Position numbers and translations under genes: made by a program
The notes under the pieces: model-generated
Told to the model about the DNA's origin: nothing
The model's input: only the letters and a program-made list of their open reading frames with translations
Databases searched by the model: none
DNA from: Symbiobacterium sp040797425
GTDB taxonomy: Bacteria > Bacillota > Sulfobacillia > Symbiobacteriales > Symbiobacteriaceae
Assembly (NCBI RefSeq): GCF_040797425.1
Contig: NZ_JBFNEH010000004.1
Location: 55,502-119,501 of the forward strand
Length of the DNA: 64,000 nucleotides
Reading direction: 5' to 3'
Shown here: piece after piece, positions 15,582 to 29,042 of the stretch
Position numbering within the stretch: the first letter of the stretch is position 1
Layout: each line of letters opens with the position of its first letter

Positions 15582-17128
15582 GTGCTGCGAAAGTTGGGCG
15601 CCGTGATCCTGAGCGTTCTACTGCTGGCGGGCTGCGCTGCACCCGAAAGCGGTGCCGGACCCGGCGCCGGCCAACCTGCGGGAGAGGAGGGCGAACCGCC
15701 GGCGGCGACGGACTCCGCGCCTGTACCCGCGGTCGCCCCATCAGTATATGACCCGGCCGCCGGGGCGACGTGGCCGTGGTGGGCGACCGCATTGTCGCCG
15801 TGGGCGACCTGGGACCCTACACGGCCGGCCGCATCATCGACGCAACCGGGCTGGTGGTGGCGCCCGGGTTCATCAATCCCCATTCGCACACCCACGACGA
15901 CCAGCTGAACCCGTTCATCGAGCGGGACGCCAAAGCCTCTCTCATGCAGGGGATCACCACCGAGATCGGCGGCGTAGATGGCCGCTCGCCGGTAGACGTG
16001 GGCGCCTTCCTGGCCCAGCTGGCGGAGGAGGGGACGGGCGTCAACTTCGGCCTGTTCATCGGTCAGGGATCAGTGCGGGCGCACGTGATGGGCTGGTCCC
16101 CGGGCCCGGCCGGCGAGGCGCAGCTGGACGAGATGAAGCGCCTCGTGCGGGAAGCCATGGAACAGGGCGCCTTCGGCGTCTCCACGGGCCTTGAATACCA
16201 GCCGGGCTCTTTCGCCAACCAGGACGAACTGACCGCCCTGGTGGCCGAGACTGCGCCTTATGGCGGCATCTACTCCACCCACATGCGCAGCGAGGGCGAC
16301 CGGGTGGTGGAGGCGATCGAAGAGGCGCTGGCCATCGGCGAGCGCGCCGGCGTGGCCGTCAACCTGTCGCACCTGAAGATCGTGCACCATCGGAACTGGG
16401 CGAAGGAGGACGAGGTAATCGCCCGGATCGAAGAGGCGCGCGCCGCCGGCCTGCGCGTCTTCGCCGACGTCTACCCCTACCGGGCGCCGGACTACGCGGT
16501 GAACCGGCCGCTCTCCGAGTGGGCCGGCGTGCTGCCGCCGGAGTACCTGTTGATCGTGGACGGCGCCTCGGCGGACCTGCACGGGCTCACGGTGGCCCAG
16601 GCCGCGGACCGGCTGGGCGTGGCGCCACCTGCGGCTGCCGCAGAACTGATGGCGCGCTACCCGTCCGTGCGCGTCGTCGCCCTGGTCTCCAGCGAGAGCG
16701 CGATGCACCGGTTCTACCGGGCCGACTGGAGCGTGATCTCCACCGACGGCGAGGCGCAGCCCAAGCTGGAGACCGCCGCCGAGGCAATGCGCTATGCCTT
16801 CCACCGGCGCTCCTACGGCACCTACCCTCAGATTTTCGGCACCCTGGTGCGCGAGCAGGGGCTGCTCACGCTGGAGCAGGCGGTGCGGAAGGCCACCGGC
16901 CAGGTGGCGGACGAGCTGGGCCTGAAGAGCCGCGGGTACCTCAAGGCAGGGCAGTATGCCGACATTGTGGTGTTCAACCCGGAGACCATCGCCGACCGCA
17001 CAACCTGGCTGAGCCCCCAGGAGTACCCCGAGGGGATCGCCTACGTGCTGGTGAACGGTCACGTGGTGGTCGACGAGGGCGAGTGGAAGGGCGGGCGGCA
17101 TGGGCGGCCGATCCGCCGCGGCGAGTAA
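15582..17128 (+). pseudogene. Lipoprotein N-acyl-D-amino-acid deacylase, frameshifted
   Basis: A GTG at 15582 with AAGGGAGG starts a lipoprotein signal (LLLAGC lipobox) and an Ala/Pro/Glu-rich linker ending VYDP near 15755. The amidohydrolase resumes in another frame from DVAVVGDRIVAVGD (about 15767) to 17128, with the metal motif HSHTHDD, GLEYQPGSFA, YSTHMRSEGD, NLSHLK and DVYPYRAPD. The usual first strand (of the type DLVIRGG...VVDG) is missing, and one extra G in a GGGG run near 15760 would restore the frame. No ribosome site precedes the downstream part. The usual metal-bridging Cys region reads GGVDGRS. It could be decay, a sequencing error or slip-prone expression. Confidence 0.7.
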
Positions 17129-17141
17129 GGGGGTGCCCGAG

Positions 17142-17573
17142 GTGGCGTACTGGCTCATGAAGACCGAACCGGAGGAGTTCAGCTACGACGACCTGGAGAG
17201 GAAATCGCCCGAGGTCTGGGACGGCGTCCGCAACACTGTGGCGGCCCGGCACCTGCGCGCCATGAAGCCGGGGGATCTCTTCCTCTTCTACCACACCGGG
17301 GATGAGCGGGCGATCGTGGGGGTGGGGCGCATCGTCAGCGAGCCCTACCCCGATCCGACCGCTCCGGAGGGCAACTGGGTGGCGGTGGACGTGGCCCCTG
17401 CCTACCGCTTCCGGTCGCCCGTCACCCTGGCGGCCATCAAGGCCGACCCGCGGTTTGCCGACTGGGCGCTGGTGCGGCAACCCCGGCTTTCGGTGATGCC
17501 GGTGACGCCGGAGCAGTGGGCGTGGCTCCATGCGCTGGGTCAGACCGACACCCTATGGTCGCCGGTAGACTGA
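17142..17573 (+). CDS. EVE-domain protein
   Basis: The 143-residue protein opens with YWLMKTEPEEFSYDDLE and has WDGVRN, ARHLRAMKPGDLFLFYHTG and a C-terminal RLSVMPVTPEQW, which are diagnostic of the EVE (PUA-like) fold that reads modified bases in nucleic acids. The GTG at 17142 is preferred; two other GTG codons lie just upstream and the site GTAAGGGGG is ambiguous. It starts 13 bases after the deacylase stop. Cellular target unknown. Confidence 0.88.
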   Translation: MAYWLMKTEPEEFSYDDLERKSPEVWDGVRNTVAARHLRAMKPGDLFLFYHTGDERAIVGVGRIVSEPYPDPTAPEGNWVAVDVAPAYRFRSPVTLAAIKADPRFADWALVRQPRLSVMPVTPEQWAWLHALGQTDTLWSPVD

Positions 17574-17658
17574 ATAGTATACACTAAGACACAGTATCCC
17601 GGGCGCCGCCCCGAGGTCGGCCGGGCGCAGCGCCCGAAAGGAGCTGTGGTCAGCCCCG

Positions 17659-18693
17659 ATGCTGAAGAACGACCGCTTCCTGCGCGCCTGCCGCCGCCAG
17701 GCGGTGGACCGCACACCGGTCTGGTTCATGCGGCAGGCCGGCCGCTACCAGCCGGAGTACCGCCGCATTCGGGAGAAGTACTCGCTCATGGAAATCTGCG
17801 AGCACCCGGAGATCTGCGCCGAGGTCACTCTCCTGCCGGTGCGGCAGCTGGGCGTGGACGCCGCCATTCTCTTCTCCGACATCATGACCCCCCTGCGGGG
17901 CCTGGGTCTCCGGGTGGACATCGTCGAGAACGTGGGTCCGGTCTTCGCGGAGCCGATCGAACGGGAGGGGCAGGTGGCGGCCATCCCGCCCTTTGTCGCG
18001 GAGGAGGCCGTTCCCTATGTGCTGGAGACGATCCGGATCCTGCGGCGCGAGCTGGACGTGCCCCTGATCGGGTTTGCCGGCGGGCCGTTCACGCTGGCCT
18101 CGTACATGGTCGAGGGCCGGCCCAGTCGTGACTACCGTAAGGTCAAGACCCTGATGTATGCCGAGTCCCACCTGTGGCAGCAGCTGATGGAGAAGCTCTC
18201 CGCCATGGTGGCCTCGTACCTGGTTGCCCAGGTGGAGGCAGGCTGCCACGTCGTACAGATCTTCGACTCCTGGGTCGGCAACCTCACGCGCACCGACTAC
18301 GAGACCTACGTGCGGCCCTACATGTACTCCATCGTGGCGGCCGTGAGGGCCACCGGGGCGCCGGTGATCCACTTCGGTGTGAACACCGGGCACCTGCTCA
18401 CCGCCATCGCCGACATCGGGCCGGACGTGATGGGCCTCGACTGGCGCACGGACCTGGACGAGGCCTGGCAGCAGATCGGTCCCGGGTTCGCGGTGCAGGG
18501 CAACCTCGACCCGGTGGCGGTCTTCGCGCCGGAGGAGGTGCTCGCCGCCAAGGTGACGGACGTGCTGCGCCGCGCCGGCGGACGCCCCGGCCACATCTTC
18601 AATCTGGGCCACGGCGTGATGCCGCAGATGTCCGTATCGGCGCTCCAGCGGGTGGTGGAGCTGGTCCACAGCCACGAGGTGCAGGAGGTGTAA
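17659..18693 (+). CDS. hemE: Uroporphyrinogen decarboxylase
   Basis: The 344-residue enzyme removes four carboxyl groups from uroporphyrinogen III to give coproporphyrinogen III. The signature PVWFMRQAGRYQPEYR (residues about 20-35), FSDIMTPL, FAGGPFTLASYM, and the late GTG...FNLGHGVMP are present. ATG at 17659 follows GAAAGGAG. It begins a three-gene heme operon with 6-base and 3-base gaps to the next genes. Confidence 0.96.
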   Translation: MLKNDRFLRACRRQAVDRTPVWFMRQAGRYQPEYRRIREKYSLMEICEHPEICAEVTLLPVRQLGVDAAILFSDIMTPLRGLGLRVDIVENVGPVFAEPIEREGQVAAIPPFVAEEAVPYVLETIRILRRELDVPLIGFAGGPFTLASYMVEGRPSRDYRKVKTLMYAESHLWQQLMEKLSAMVASYLVAQVEAGCHVVQIFDSWVGNLTRTDYETYVRPYMYSIVAAVRATGAPVIHFGVNTGHLLTAIADIGPDVMGLDWRTDLDEAWQQIGPGFAVQGNLDPVAVFAPEEVLAAKVTDVLRRAGGRPGHIFNLGHGVMPQMSVSALQRVVELVHSHEVQEV

Positions 18694-18699
18694 CGCCCC

Positions 18700-19629
18700 G
18701 TGACGAGGCCTGTTGTGGGCGTGCTGGTGATGGCCTACGGCACGCCGAACCGCAGGGAGGAGATCCTGCCGTACTACACCCACATCCGGCGCGGCCGGCC
18801 TCCCACCCCTGAGCTGTTGCAGGAACTGACGGAGCGCTACGATGCCATCGGCGGCGTGTCGCAGCTCAACCGGATCAGCCGCGCACAGGCTGAGGCCGTG
18901 CTGCGGGTGCTGCAGGCTGAGGCTCCGGAGGCGGACTGGCGGCTCTACGTGGCCAACAAGCACTGGGAGCCGTGGATCCCGGACGCGGTGGCGAGAATGG
19001 CCGCGGACGGCATCGAGCGGGCCGTGGGCGTCGTGCTGGCGCCCCAGGGGTCGCGGCTGTCCTCCGGCGAGTACTTCGAACAGGTAGATCAGGCCCTGGC
19101 GAAGCTCGAGCGGCCCTTCTGGTTTGCGCGCATTCCCTCCTGGCACCTGGAGCCGGACTTCATCGCCGCCCAAGTGGAACTGGTGCAGGAGGCCCTCTCC
19201 CGTTTCCCCGAAGAGGAGCCGGAGGTGCTCTTCACCTGCCACTCGCTGCCGGCGCGGATCCTGGAATGGGATGACCCCTACCCTGTCCACCTGCGGGAGA
19301 TGGGGGAGGAAATCGCACAGCGGGCGGGCCTCGCCCGCGTCCACTTCGCCTACCAGTCGGCCGGCCGTACGCCGGAGCCGTGGCTGGGGCCGGACGTGAA
19401 GGAGAAGGTGGCCGAACTGGCCCGCGAGGGAGTCCGCGCTGTTCTGGTGGCGCCGGTTGGCTTTGTCGCGGATAACCTGGAGATTCTGTACGACCTGGAT
19501 ATTGAGCTCAAGCAGGCGGCTGCGGCGATGGGCGTGCGCGTGGAACGAACGCGCATGCTGAACGACCATCCGGGACTGGCGCGGGCCCTGGCCCGGGTGG
19601 TGCTACGGGCCGTGCAGGGGGCACTGTAA
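18700..19629 (+). CDS. hemH: Coproporphyrin/protoporphyrin ferrochelatase
   Basis: The 309-residue protein inserts iron into the porphyrin ring. It begins VVGVLVMAYGTPNRREE and has the catalytic His in FTCHSLPARI and the metal-path Glu in GFVADNLEILYDLDIE, as in Bacillus HemH (CpfC). GTG at 18700 follows GGAGGTGTAAC at the hemE stop. In Gram-positive organisms with this gene order the substrate is usually coproporphyrin III, but the terminal HemQ gene is not in the window. Confidence 0.94.
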   Translation: MTRPVVGVLVMAYGTPNRREEILPYYTHIRRGRPPTPELLQELTERYDAIGGVSQLNRISRAQAEAVLRVLQAEAPEADWRLYVANKHWEPWIPDAVARMAADGIERAVGVVLAPQGSRLSSGEYFEQVDQALAKLERPFWFARIPSWHLEPDFIAAQVELVQEALSRFPEEEPEVLFTCHSLPARILEWDDPYPVHLREMGEEIAQRAGLARVHFAYQSAGRTPEPWLGPDVKEKVAELAREGVRAVLVAPVGFVADNLEILYDLDIELKQAAAAMGVRVERTRMLNDHPGLARALARVVLRAVQGAL

Positions 19630-19632
19630 CCG

Positions 19633-21039
19633 ATGGCAGCGCGCATTCTGATCGCCGGCGCGGGCGTGACCGGCCTCTCGGCGGCCTACTCCCTGCTCAA
19701 GCGGGCGGAAGCCGCAGGGCGGCGGGTGGAGATCATCGTCGTCGAGAAGGAGCGCCGCCTCGGGGGCAAGACGCAGACCGAGGTGGTGGACGGCATGATC
19801 ATTGAGGCCGGCCCCGACTCGGTGATCGCCCACAAACCGTGGGCGGTGGAGCTGGCCCGGGAACTGGGGCTCGAGACCGTGGGTACCAATCCGCGGGTCC
19901 GGACCACCTACATCCTGCACAAGGGACGGCTGGAGAAGCTGCCGGTGGGGATGCAGATCATGATCCCCACCGAAATCTGGCCGTTTCTGAAGACCCCGTT
20001 GCTCTCGCCGTGGGGTAAGCTGCGGGCCGGACTGGAGCCTTTCGTCCCCGTCCGGCGCACCGATGAGGACGAGTCGATCGGCTCGTTTGTCGCCCGCCGC
20101 TTCGGCCACGAGGTGCTCGAGCACATCGCCGGCCCCCTGATGGGCGGCATCTACGGCGGCGACTTCAACGCCGTTTCCATGAAGGCCACGTTCCCCCGGT
20201 TCCTTCAGATGGAGCGGGAGGGCGGCTCGCTCCTGCTCCAGGCCTGGCGCAACAAGGCGCTGAAGCCAGAGGGGCCGACGGGCAGCGGCTTCGTCACCGT
20301 GAAAGGCGGCCTGAACCAGCTGGTTCAGGCCCTGGTGGCGCGCATGGAGGGAAAGGTGACCTTCGTCACCGGCGTAGCCCTGACGGGGCTCGTGCCGCAG
20401 CCGGAGGGTCAGGGGTACGTGGCGGGCCTGGACAGCGGCCAGCGCATCGAGGCCGACGCCGTGATCCTCGCCCTCCCGGCGCACGCGGCCGCCAAGCTGG
20501 TGCGGGAGTACCTTCCGGAGGTGGCGCACGAGCTGAGCGCCATCCCCTACCACAACTCGGTGGTGGCAGCCCTGGCGTACAACCGGGAGGACGTGGCGCA
20601 CCCGTTGGACGCCTCAGGCTTCCTGGTGCCGGTGACCGAGCCGACCACCATCACCGCCTCGACCTGGGTCTCCTCGAAGTGGCCGCACGCCGTGCCCGAA
20701 AGAAAGGTGCTGATCCGCTGCTTCATCGGCCGCGGCGTGGGGCGGGACTGGACGAAGGAGCCGGACGAGCTCATCATCGCCCAGGCCCGCAAGGAACTGG
20801 AGCGGCTGATGGGTCTGAGGGCCGAGCCGATCCTGACCCGGGTGTTCAAGTGGCCGCGGGCCATGCCCCAGTACCTGGTGGGGCACCTGGACCGGATCGA
20901 CCGGGTGGACCGGCTCATGGCCCGGGTGCCCGGGCTCTACCTCGCCGGCGCCGCCTTCCGCGGCGTGGGCCTGCCGGACTGCGTGCGGGAGGGCACGCAG
21001 GCGGCGGAGAAGGCGGCCCGGCACCTGGGGTGGGCCTAG
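19633..21039 (+). CDS. hemY: Coproporphyrinogen/protoporphyrinogen oxidase, FAD dependent
   Basis: The 468-residue flavoprotein (HemY/CgoX) oxidises the porphyrinogen by six electrons with oxygen. It shows the GAGVTGLSAAYSL dinucleotide loop, a VVEKERRLGGKTQTE second motif, EAGPDSV, MGGIYGGDFNAVSM, and C-terminal GLYLAGAAFRGVGLPDC. Gap to hemH is 3 bases. Its oxygen requirement is consistent with the aerobic respiratory genes at 44-53 kb. Confidence 0.94.
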   Translation: MAARILIAGAGVTGLSAAYSLLKRAEAAGRRVEIIVVEKERRLGGKTQTEVVDGMIIEAGPDSVIAHKPWAVELARELGLETVGTNPRVRTTYILHKGRLEKLPVGMQIMIPTEIWPFLKTPLLSPWGKLRAGLEPFVPVRRTDEDESIGSFVARRFGHEVLEHIAGPLMGGIYGGDFNAVSMKATFPRFLQMEREGGSLLLQAWRNKALKPEGPTGSGFVTVKGGLNQLVQALVARMEGKVTFVTGVALTGLVPQPEGQGYVAGLDSGQRIEADAVILALPAHAAAKLVREYLPEVAHELSAIPYHNSVVAALAYNREDVAHPLDASGFLVPVTEPTTITASTWVSSKWPHAVPERKVLIRCFIGRGVGRDWTKEPDELIIAQARKELERLMGLRAEPILTRVFKWPRAMPQYLVGHLDRIDRVDRLMARVPGLYLAGAAFRGVGLPDCVREGTQAAEKAARHLGWA

Positions 21040-21043
21040 CGGC

Positions 21044-21874
21044 TTACGGCCACCGCTGCCGGCCGTCGATCCAGATGGGGTTTGCGGGGGGCCTGCCCTC
21101 GCACCAGTACCGGTCGAAATCGGTGATGCCGGCCTCCCGCAGGATCTCCTCGTCCAGCAGCATCCGCCCGGTGCAGGCGGAGGGTTCCTGAGACAGGATG
21201 GCCATCACGGCGTCGCACATGATCTCGGGGGTCCGCCACTGTGCGCGCTCGCCCAGCCCGTGGTTGATGACGGCAGCCGTTTCGATAGGTGCGCAGGGCC
21301 AGAGCGTGTTGCTGGCGATGTTGTCTTCCCGGTGCTCCGCGGCGATGCCGATGGCCAGGCGGGCCATCCCCATCTTGGCGATCATGTAGGCCACCATGTT
21401 CGGGTTGGGCTCCACGGAGAGGGGCGGAGCCATGGTGATGATGTGGCCCCAGCGCTGGCGTTTCATGTGGGGCAGCACGTAATAGCAGCACAGGTAGGCG
21501 GCCCGCACGTTCACCTGCATCAGCAGGTCGAACCGCTTGGGCGGGGTGTCGAGCACCGGCTGCCACCAGAGGGCGCCGGCGTTGTTGATGAGGATGTCGA
21601 TGCGCCCGAACTCGGCGATGGCGGCGTCTACCATGGCGGCGATCTGGCCCTCGTCCCGCACGTCGACGCGCACCGGCAGCGCACGGCGCCCGGTGCGGCG
21701 CACCGCCTCCGCCGTCTCGTAGATGGAGCCCGGCAGGCGCTCGGTCGACTCCACGCTCTTCGCCGCCACGACGATGTCGGCCCCTTCCTCGGCCAGGCGA
21801 ATGGCCAGGGCCCGGCCGATGCCCCGGCTCGAGCCGGTGATGATGGCCACGCGTCCCTCCAGAATTCCTGCCAT
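21044..21874 (-). CDS. Short-chain dehydrogenase/reductase
   Basis: The 276-residue SDR has the N-terminal cofactor loop TGSSRGIGRALA, NNAG at the active-site strand, and AYMIAK as the YxxxK catalytic pair. The C-terminal extension (DEEILREAGITDFDRYWCEG) resembles HSDL2 and citronellol dehydrogenase-type SDRs, so a lipid or terpenoid alcohol substrate is possible but unproven. GGAGGG precedes the ATG. It converges with hemY with only 4 bases between the stops and no clear terminator. Confidence 0.85.
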   Translation of the reverse strand: MAGILEGRVAIITGSSRGIGRALAIRLAEEGADIVVAAKSVESTERLPGSIYETAEAVRRTGRRALPVRVDVRDEGQIAAMVDAAIAEFGRIDILINNAGALWWQPVLDTPPKRFDLLMQVNVRAAYLCCYYVLPHMKRQRWGHIITMAPPLSVEPNPNMVAYMIAKMGMARLAIGIAAEHREDNIASNTLWPCAPIETAAVINHGLGERAQWRTPEIMCDAVMAILSQEPSACTGRMLLDEEILREAGITDFDRYWCEGRPPANPIWIDGRQRWP

Positions 21875-22087
21875 GATCCAGCCCTCCTCTGTCCGATCAG
21901 CGGAAACCTTTGGGATTGATTGGACAGTCAGGGCAGCAGTCCTCCTTGCCCCGCCTCACCCGAGGCGGGTTGTTCTCTTCCATGTGAGATTTTTCAGCCG
22001 CACCCCTCTACCCCCTGAAACGGCGTGGGCGCGCCGAATCGTCTGTATTGGCGGAAGAGAACTTGATGCAGAGGAGGTTGCGCGCAC

Positions 22088-25000
22088 ATGCGCAGATGGG
22101 TGAGCTTACTGCTGGCGCTCGTGCTCCTCGTGGGCTCCGCGGCGCCGGCCCTCGCCGCACAAGGCGGCTGGCGCTCCTGGTTCCTGGACGTGCCCGAGGA
22201 CAACTGGGCGCTCCCGTACGTGATGGAGATGCACGCCAAGGGCCTGATGAAGGGCGTGGGCAACGGCTTCTTCCAGCCGGCGGGCCCGCTGACGCGGGCG
22301 CAGGCCGTAACCGTCGCGGTTCGGCTCATGGGCCTGGAGGATGAGATCTACGACCTCGACGACCGCGAGATCCGGAACCTGCTGCCCTTCACGGACCGGG
22401 ACGACATCCCGGAGTGGGCGAAGCCGTATGTGGCCGTGGCCGTGGACCACGACATCGTGCCCGTGGCCGAGGACGGCCTGTTCCGGGCGAACGAGAATGC
22501 CACCCGGCTCTGGGTCTCGGTCTTGCTGGTGCGGGCCCTGGGCTACGAGGCCGAGGCCCAGGCCAAGATGAAGGCCAACCTGCCCTTTGATGATGCCGAC
22601 CTGATTCCCGCCTCCCTGGTGGGATACGTGGTCGCGGCCGTCGACCACCAACTGGTGCAGGGCTTCCCGGACGGGACGTTCCGGCCCAATGATGCGCTGA
22701 CCCGCGCCCAGGCGGCGGCGCTGCTCTCCCGCACCGACCGGCAGCTGGGCGAACTGGGCCGCTTCCGCCCGGGATTCCTGGTGGGCGACCTGGTGCGGGT
22801 GAGCGAGCGGAACCTGACCCTGACGCTCAGCGTGCAGGGGCGGGACCAGACGTTTGATGTGGACGCGGATGCCCCGGTCTTCCTCAACGAGAAGTCGGCG
22901 AACCTCGGTGACCTGCCGGTGGGCGCCCGGGTCTCCGTGGTGCTCGGCGATGACAACGTGGTCTTGATGGTGATCGCGTACACTCCGGTCACGACCCCCG
23001 GGGCCAGCGGCGTCTCGGGCGAGATCAGCGCCATCTTCCTGCCCTCGGAGATGGCGGGCGGGCTCGGTCTGGTGGTCGTGAAGACCAGCAATGGCAAGGA
23101 GCAGACCTACCCGCTCGCGCCCCAGGCGACCGCCACCTACAACGGCCGGAAGCTCGACCTGGATGAGCTGCGCGTGGGCGACCAGGTGAAGGTGCAGGTA
23201 ATCGCCGGCGTGGCCATTTCCATCGAGGTCACAAAGCGCGGCAGCGGCTCCAGCACGCAGAGCCAGATCAAGGGCACCATCACCGAGATCCGCCCGTACT
23301 CGACCTCCTTCCTGGGTTCGATTGACGTGAAGGTGGGCAACACGACCCGCACCATTGCGGTGGCGCCGGAGGCGGTCATCACCCGGGAGGGCAACCGGGT
23401 GTACCTCACCGATCTGGAAGTGGGCGACGAGGTCACCGTCCGGCTCGCCGGTGGCGTGGCGATCCGCATCACCGTTGACAAGCCGGCCAAGCAGGAGGAG
23501 ACGGTCCGCGGCGAGATCCAGGTCATCTACCCCGCCACGAAGAACAGCCAGGCCCGCATCCGGCTGAAGACCGAGTCGGGCAGCACCCGCACGGCGACGC
23601 TGGCGGAGAACGTGAAGATCCGCCAGGGCAGCACCTCGCTCAAAGTGGAGGACCTGCAGGTGGGCGACAAGGTGCAGGTGCACCTGACCAACGGGGTGGC
23701 AGACGAGATCCGGATCCTCACGAAGGTCGAAGAGGTGAAGGGGACGATTCAGCAGATCACGCCGGCCACCCGGACGACCGGGCCCAAGCTGACGGTCAAG
23801 ACCGCCAGCGGGAACAGGACGGTCACCCTCGCTACCGACGTGGTCATCAAGTACGGCAGCCGGAAGCTGACGGTGGATGACCTGCGCATCGGCGACGAGG
23901 TGACCGTCAAGGTCGTGGACGGCACCGGTACCGAGGTCACCGTGACCAAGCGCGGGCCAGCGGTGGAAGAGGTCAAGGGCACGCTGGAGCAGATCGAGCC
24001 GGCCACGAAGAGCGCCAAAGCGCGCCTGACCGTGAAGACTGCCCAGGGGACCCGCCGGATCAACCTGGCTGACGACGTGACGATCAAGTATGGGAGCAGG
24101 ACGCTGAAGCTGAGTGACCTGCGCGTGGGCGACGAGGTGACGGTGACCGTCACCGACGGCGTCGGCACGGCCATTCAGGTGCATGAACGGGGACCGGTGA
24201 GCGAGGTAGTCACGGGGACGATCGAGGAGATCTACCCGGTCTCCATCACCTTCCGGGCCAGCATCGACCTGCGCACGGCGAACGGGGTGAAGACCATCAC
24301 CCTGGCGCCGGAGGCGAAGATCTACCGGGGAGAGAAGGAGATTACCATCGCGGAGCTGCAGAAGGGCGACCGGGCGACAGTGACGCTGGTAGCCGGCATG
24401 GCGACGGTCATCGAGGTCGAGGAGGCGGTCACCGAGGAGATCACGGGGACGATCGAGGAGATCTACCCGGTCTCCATTACCTTCCGGGCCAGCATCGACC
24501 TGCGCACGGCGAACGGGGTGAAGACCATCACCCTGGCGCCGGAGGCGAAGATCTACCGGGGAGAGAAGGAGATTACCATCGCGGAGCTGCAGAAGGGCGA
24601 CCAGGCGACGGTGACGCTGGTGGCCGGCATGGCGACCGCCATCCGGGTAGAGGAGACCGCTCCCGGGGAGGTCATCGGGCATCTGCTGGCCGTCTACCAC
24701 TCCTCCCCCGCCCTCCATCCCAGCCTCATCATCAAGACGGCAAGCGGCGTCCGGCAAATCCTGCTCGGGCCAGACACGGTGTACCGCAGCGGGAACAGGA
24801 ACCTGGGCCCTGAGGACTTCCAGCCGGGCGACCGCGTGAGGGTCAGGGCCGTGGCCGGTGTCGCGGCGACGGTAACCTTGCAAGAGCGGCCCCGCAGCAG
24901 CCTGGTGAACGGCACCGTGGTCGGCATTCTGGACCGCGACATCACGATCCGGCTCGACAGCAGGACTGAGCGCACCTACACGCTGGCCGAGGACGTGGTC

Positions 25001-25132
25001 CCCACCATCGGCGGCAGGAAGGCGACCCTGGACCAGGTCTACACGGGCGACCGGGTCCAGCTGGAGGTGCGGGGCGACGTGATCCTCAAGCTGGAGGTGC
25101 AGCGGCGCACCAACAACCGGGTGGATGACTGA
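22088..25132 (+). CDS. SLH-domain surface protein with tandem beta repeats
   Basis: The 1014-residue exported protein has a signal peptide ending ALAA, three SLH motifs (about residues 33-210; FLDVPEDNWALPYV, PFTDRDDIPEWAKPYV, FDDADLIPASLVGYV) that usually anchor proteins to pyruvylated wall polysaccharide, and then about nine repeats of roughly 75-80 residues. Each repeat follows a pattern of GTI..I.P, VKT..G..R.I.LA, I.YG.R.LT..DL..GDEVTV and GVA..I.V, probably a small beta barrel. Repeats 6 and 7 are almost identical. ATG follows GAGGAGG. It is probably a cell-surface or S-layer-associated protein. The repeat family's ligand is unknown to me. Confidence 0.88.
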   Translation: MRRWVSLLLALVLLVGSAAPALAAQGGWRSWFLDVPEDNWALPYVMEMHAKGLMKGVGNGFFQPAGPLTRAQAVTVAVRLMGLEDEIYDLDDREIRNLLPFTDRDDIPEWAKPYVAVAVDHDIVPVAEDGLFRANENATRLWVSVLLVRALGYEAEAQAKMKANLPFDDADLIPASLVGYVVAAVDHQLVQGFPDGTFRPNDALTRAQAAALLSRTDRQLGELGRFRPGFLVGDLVRVSERNLTLTLSVQGRDQTFDVDADAPVFLNEKSANLGDLPVGARVSVVLGDDNVVLMVIAYTPVTTPGASGVSGEISAIFLPSEMAGGLGLVVVKTSNGKEQTYPLAPQATATYNGRKLDLDELRVGDQVKVQVIAGVAISIEVTKRGSGSSTQSQIKGTITEIRPYSTSFLGSIDVKVGNTTRTIAVAPEAVITREGNRVYLTDLEVGDEVTVRLAGGVAIRITVDKPAKQEETVRGEIQVIYPATKNSQARIRLKTESGSTRTATLAENVKIRQGSTSLKVEDLQVGDKVQVHLTNGVADEIRILTKVEEVKGTIQQITPATRTTGPKLTVKTASGNRTVTLATDVVIKYGSRKLTVDDLRIGDEVTVKVVDGTGTEVTVTKRGPAVEEVKGTLEQIEPATKSAKARLTVKTAQGTRRINLADDVTIKYGSRTLKLSDLRVGDEVTVTVTDGVGTAIQVHERGPVSEVVTGTIEEIYPVSITFRASIDLRTANGVKTITLAPEAKIYRGEKEITIAELQKGDRATVTLVAGMATVIEVEEAVTEEITGTIEEIYPVSITFRASIDLRTANGVKTITLAPEAKIYRGEKEITIAELQKGDQATVTLVAGMATAIRVEETAPGEVIGHLLAVYHSSPALHPSLIIKTASGVRQILLGPDTVYRSGNRNLGPEDFQPGDRVRVRAVAGVAATVTLQERPRSSLVNGTVVGILDRDITIRLDSRTERTYTLAEDVVPTIGGRKATLDQVYTGDRVQLEVRGDVILKLEVQRRTNNRVDD
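24211..24660 (+). repeat. Near-identical 231-bp tandem duplication inside the SLH gene
   Basis: Two copies of a 77-codon unit (24211-24441 and from 24442) differ at only a few bases, whereas neighbouring repeats are strongly diverged. The period is exactly in frame. Confidence 0.9.
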
Positions 25133-25144
25133 AGGGCTCACGCA

Positions 25145-25179
25145 AAAGGAGCAGGACGCTCAGGGCGTCCTGCTCCTTT
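25145..25179. terminator. Bidirectional terminator between SLH gene and PFOR gene
   Basis: AAAGGAGCAGGACGC and GCGTCCTGCTCCTTT form a perfect 15-bp stem around TCAGG. The flanking A and T runs allow use on both strands between convergent genes. Confidence 0.88.
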
Positions 25180-25202
25180 GATTCTCTGCGCACCTGCCGG
25201 TG

Positions 25203-28754
<3,552 letters not shown>

Positions 28755-28816
28755 CGATTCACGCTCCTATCTTTCAGGCCGCGGAGGTTGCAGCCTTCTT
28801 GTTGCTCCTCTTGTTT

Positions 28817-28844
28817 ATTGTAACGTTGGCGTACTTTCGCCTAA
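28817..28844 (-). promoter_or_regulatory. Probable PFOR promoter
   Basis: On the minus strand TTAGGC (28844-28839) and TACAAT (28822-28817) are 16 bases apart, about 63 bases upstream of the PFOR start. The -35 is a weak match. The rest of the gap to 29042 shows nothing that I can identify. Confidence 0.45.
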
Positions 28845-29042
28845 CAGGGCAACAAAGTCCCCATTTCGCGCTGGGGACATGGGCCAAAGTATGGGGTGCA
28901 GGGTGGGCATGCCTATGGTCAGTTGGGCACATGGCGCGCGTTAGGTCTGTAGCCGGGCACTCGGGCCCGGGCCGGACCAGGTCTGCCGTCCGGGCGGAGG
29001 TGCATCGGGTCGTGACCGGAGTCGGTGTCGCGCAGCGGGAGG

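Noticed and set aside
22106..25141. A 1011-codon minus-strand frame
   Set aside because: It is antisense to the SLH protein, and its repeats merely mirror the repeats of the real gene.
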